From Erysipelotrichaceae bacterium (lineage in GTDB: Bacteria; Bacillota_I; Bacilli_A; RFN20; CAG-826), in the NCBI GenBank assembly GCA_022777645.1, contig JALFFX010000023.1, forward strand, positions 1 through 32,217: 32,217 nt of DNA. The letters run 5' to 3'. Both the position numbers and the translations under genes were made by a program. The notes under the pieces were generated by a model. The model had not been told where the DNA came from. It was given only the letters and a program-made list of their open reading frames with translations, and searched no databases. Positions 31,828 through 32,217 of the stretch are shown piece after piece. Numbering within the stretch: position 1 is the stretch's first letter; the number at the start of each line of letters is the position of its first letter.

Positions 31828-32217
31828 AAAGAAATAGATTGTTATTAACTCTGCCCTTAATTTTTTTACTTTCAAGTTGTGGCAATGATGTTATTTCATC
31901 AAGTAGTAGTGATTCTACTTCGACAACTGAATCAAGTTCAACAACTTCAGAAATAACTACATCATCAAGCGATGAAAAAATACCACATTCAATAATATAT
32001 GATGCATCAAATGATTATCAAATAAATGGTCTTTCTTCTTCATATTTTGCAAATGATGTTGTCTCTTTTTCAATAACTTTGCTAAATGCACAAATAGAAA
32101 TTGAAACAGTAAAAGCTAATGATGATATTTTATCCATTTATGGAGAAAATATGTATTCATTTACTATGCCTAATGAAGATGTTCATATTTATGTTTTAAC
32201 AAAGAATAAAGAAGATG
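31824..32217 (+). CDS. Lipoprotein with InlB-type repeat, 3' end beyond window
   Basis: 131 codons are visible before the right edge. Lipobox LLSSC (Cys19) is followed by a long Ser/Thr linker (24-48) like that of the lipoprotein at 20742-23345. One InlB-B-like repeat then spans about 53-125 and ends YSFTMPNEDVHIYV, almost the same signature as YSFMMPNEDVTIDV in the secreted protein at 23363-25105. This ties the right-edge pair to the five-gene surface operon in style and perhaps in origin. Surface display is inferred from the lipobox; function unknown. Its ATG overlaps the stop of the gene before it. Confidence 0.75.
   Translation, partial: MKRNRLLLTLPLIFLLSSCGNDVISSSSSDSTSTTESSSTTSEITTSSSDEKIPHSIIYDASNDYQINGLSSSYFANDVVSFSITLLNAQIEIETVKANDDILSIYGENMYSFTMPNEDVHIYVLTKNKED

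Noticed and set aside
1-32217. Mycoplasma-type code with TGA read as tryptophan
   Set aside because: Genes ending at 8960, 14634 and 31827 stop at TGA in ATGA-type overlaps with the next gene, and all product lengths fit families with TGA as stop.
1-32217. tRNA, rRNA, insertion sequences, integrases or attachment sites
   Set aside because: No cloverleaf-type sequence, transposase-like protein or flanking direct repeat could be seen by reading both strands.

Overview
The window is AT-rich bacterial DNA with short intergenic gaps, Shine-Dalgarno (SD) sites of the AGGAGG type, many lipoproteins with an [LS]-[AS]-[GS]-C lipobox and no sign of an outer-membrane system. This suggests a Gram-positive-type (Bacillota/Mycoplasmatota) bacterium, plausibly an uncultivated gut Bacilli or Mollicutes relative. 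TGA is a stop here: three genes end in TGA, each overlapping the next ATG, so the Mycoplasma code does not apply. Lineage is inferred; no rRNA or marker gene is present.

Left edge (1-2173): the start of a secreted protein runs off the left end. A divergent mannose-1-phosphate guanylyltransferase gene follows and ends in a bidirectional terminator.

Fructan locus (2172-20166, all minus strand, read right to left): a strong promoter embedded in LacI-type palindromes drives an MsmK/UgpC-type ABC ATPase, a membrane-anchored levanase-like GH32, a LacI-family repressor, a sugar-binding lipoprotein, two permeases, a LamG plus GH32-like lipoprotein whose nucleophile motif is altered, and a lipoprotein made of four copies of one putative carbohydrate-binding module. 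A cytoplasmic GH32 beta-fructosidase with the same operator core at its start, a secreted membrane-anchored protein with two divergent copies of that module, and a fructokinase then complete it. The set forms a full path: bind and cut fructan at the cell surface, import oligosaccharides by ABC transport, cut to fructose inside, and phosphorylate.

Middle (20217-20723): a small three-helix membrane protein lies between two terminators, next to a possible gene remnant.

Surface-protein operon (20742-29877, minus): five tightly packed genes encode four lipoproteins and one secreted protein. Three carry bacterial immunoglobulin-like and/or InlB-B-like beta repeats that end in an F-x-MP-x-x-[DN]-[VI] signature. 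The operon ends in a strong terminator. Its function is unknown; adhesion or glycan binding is a guess.

Right edge (29937-32217): two stacked hairpin terminators, an orphan EIIC-type PTS membrane protein, and divergently a secreted protein whose stop overlaps the start of another InlB-repeat lipoprotein that runs off the right end.
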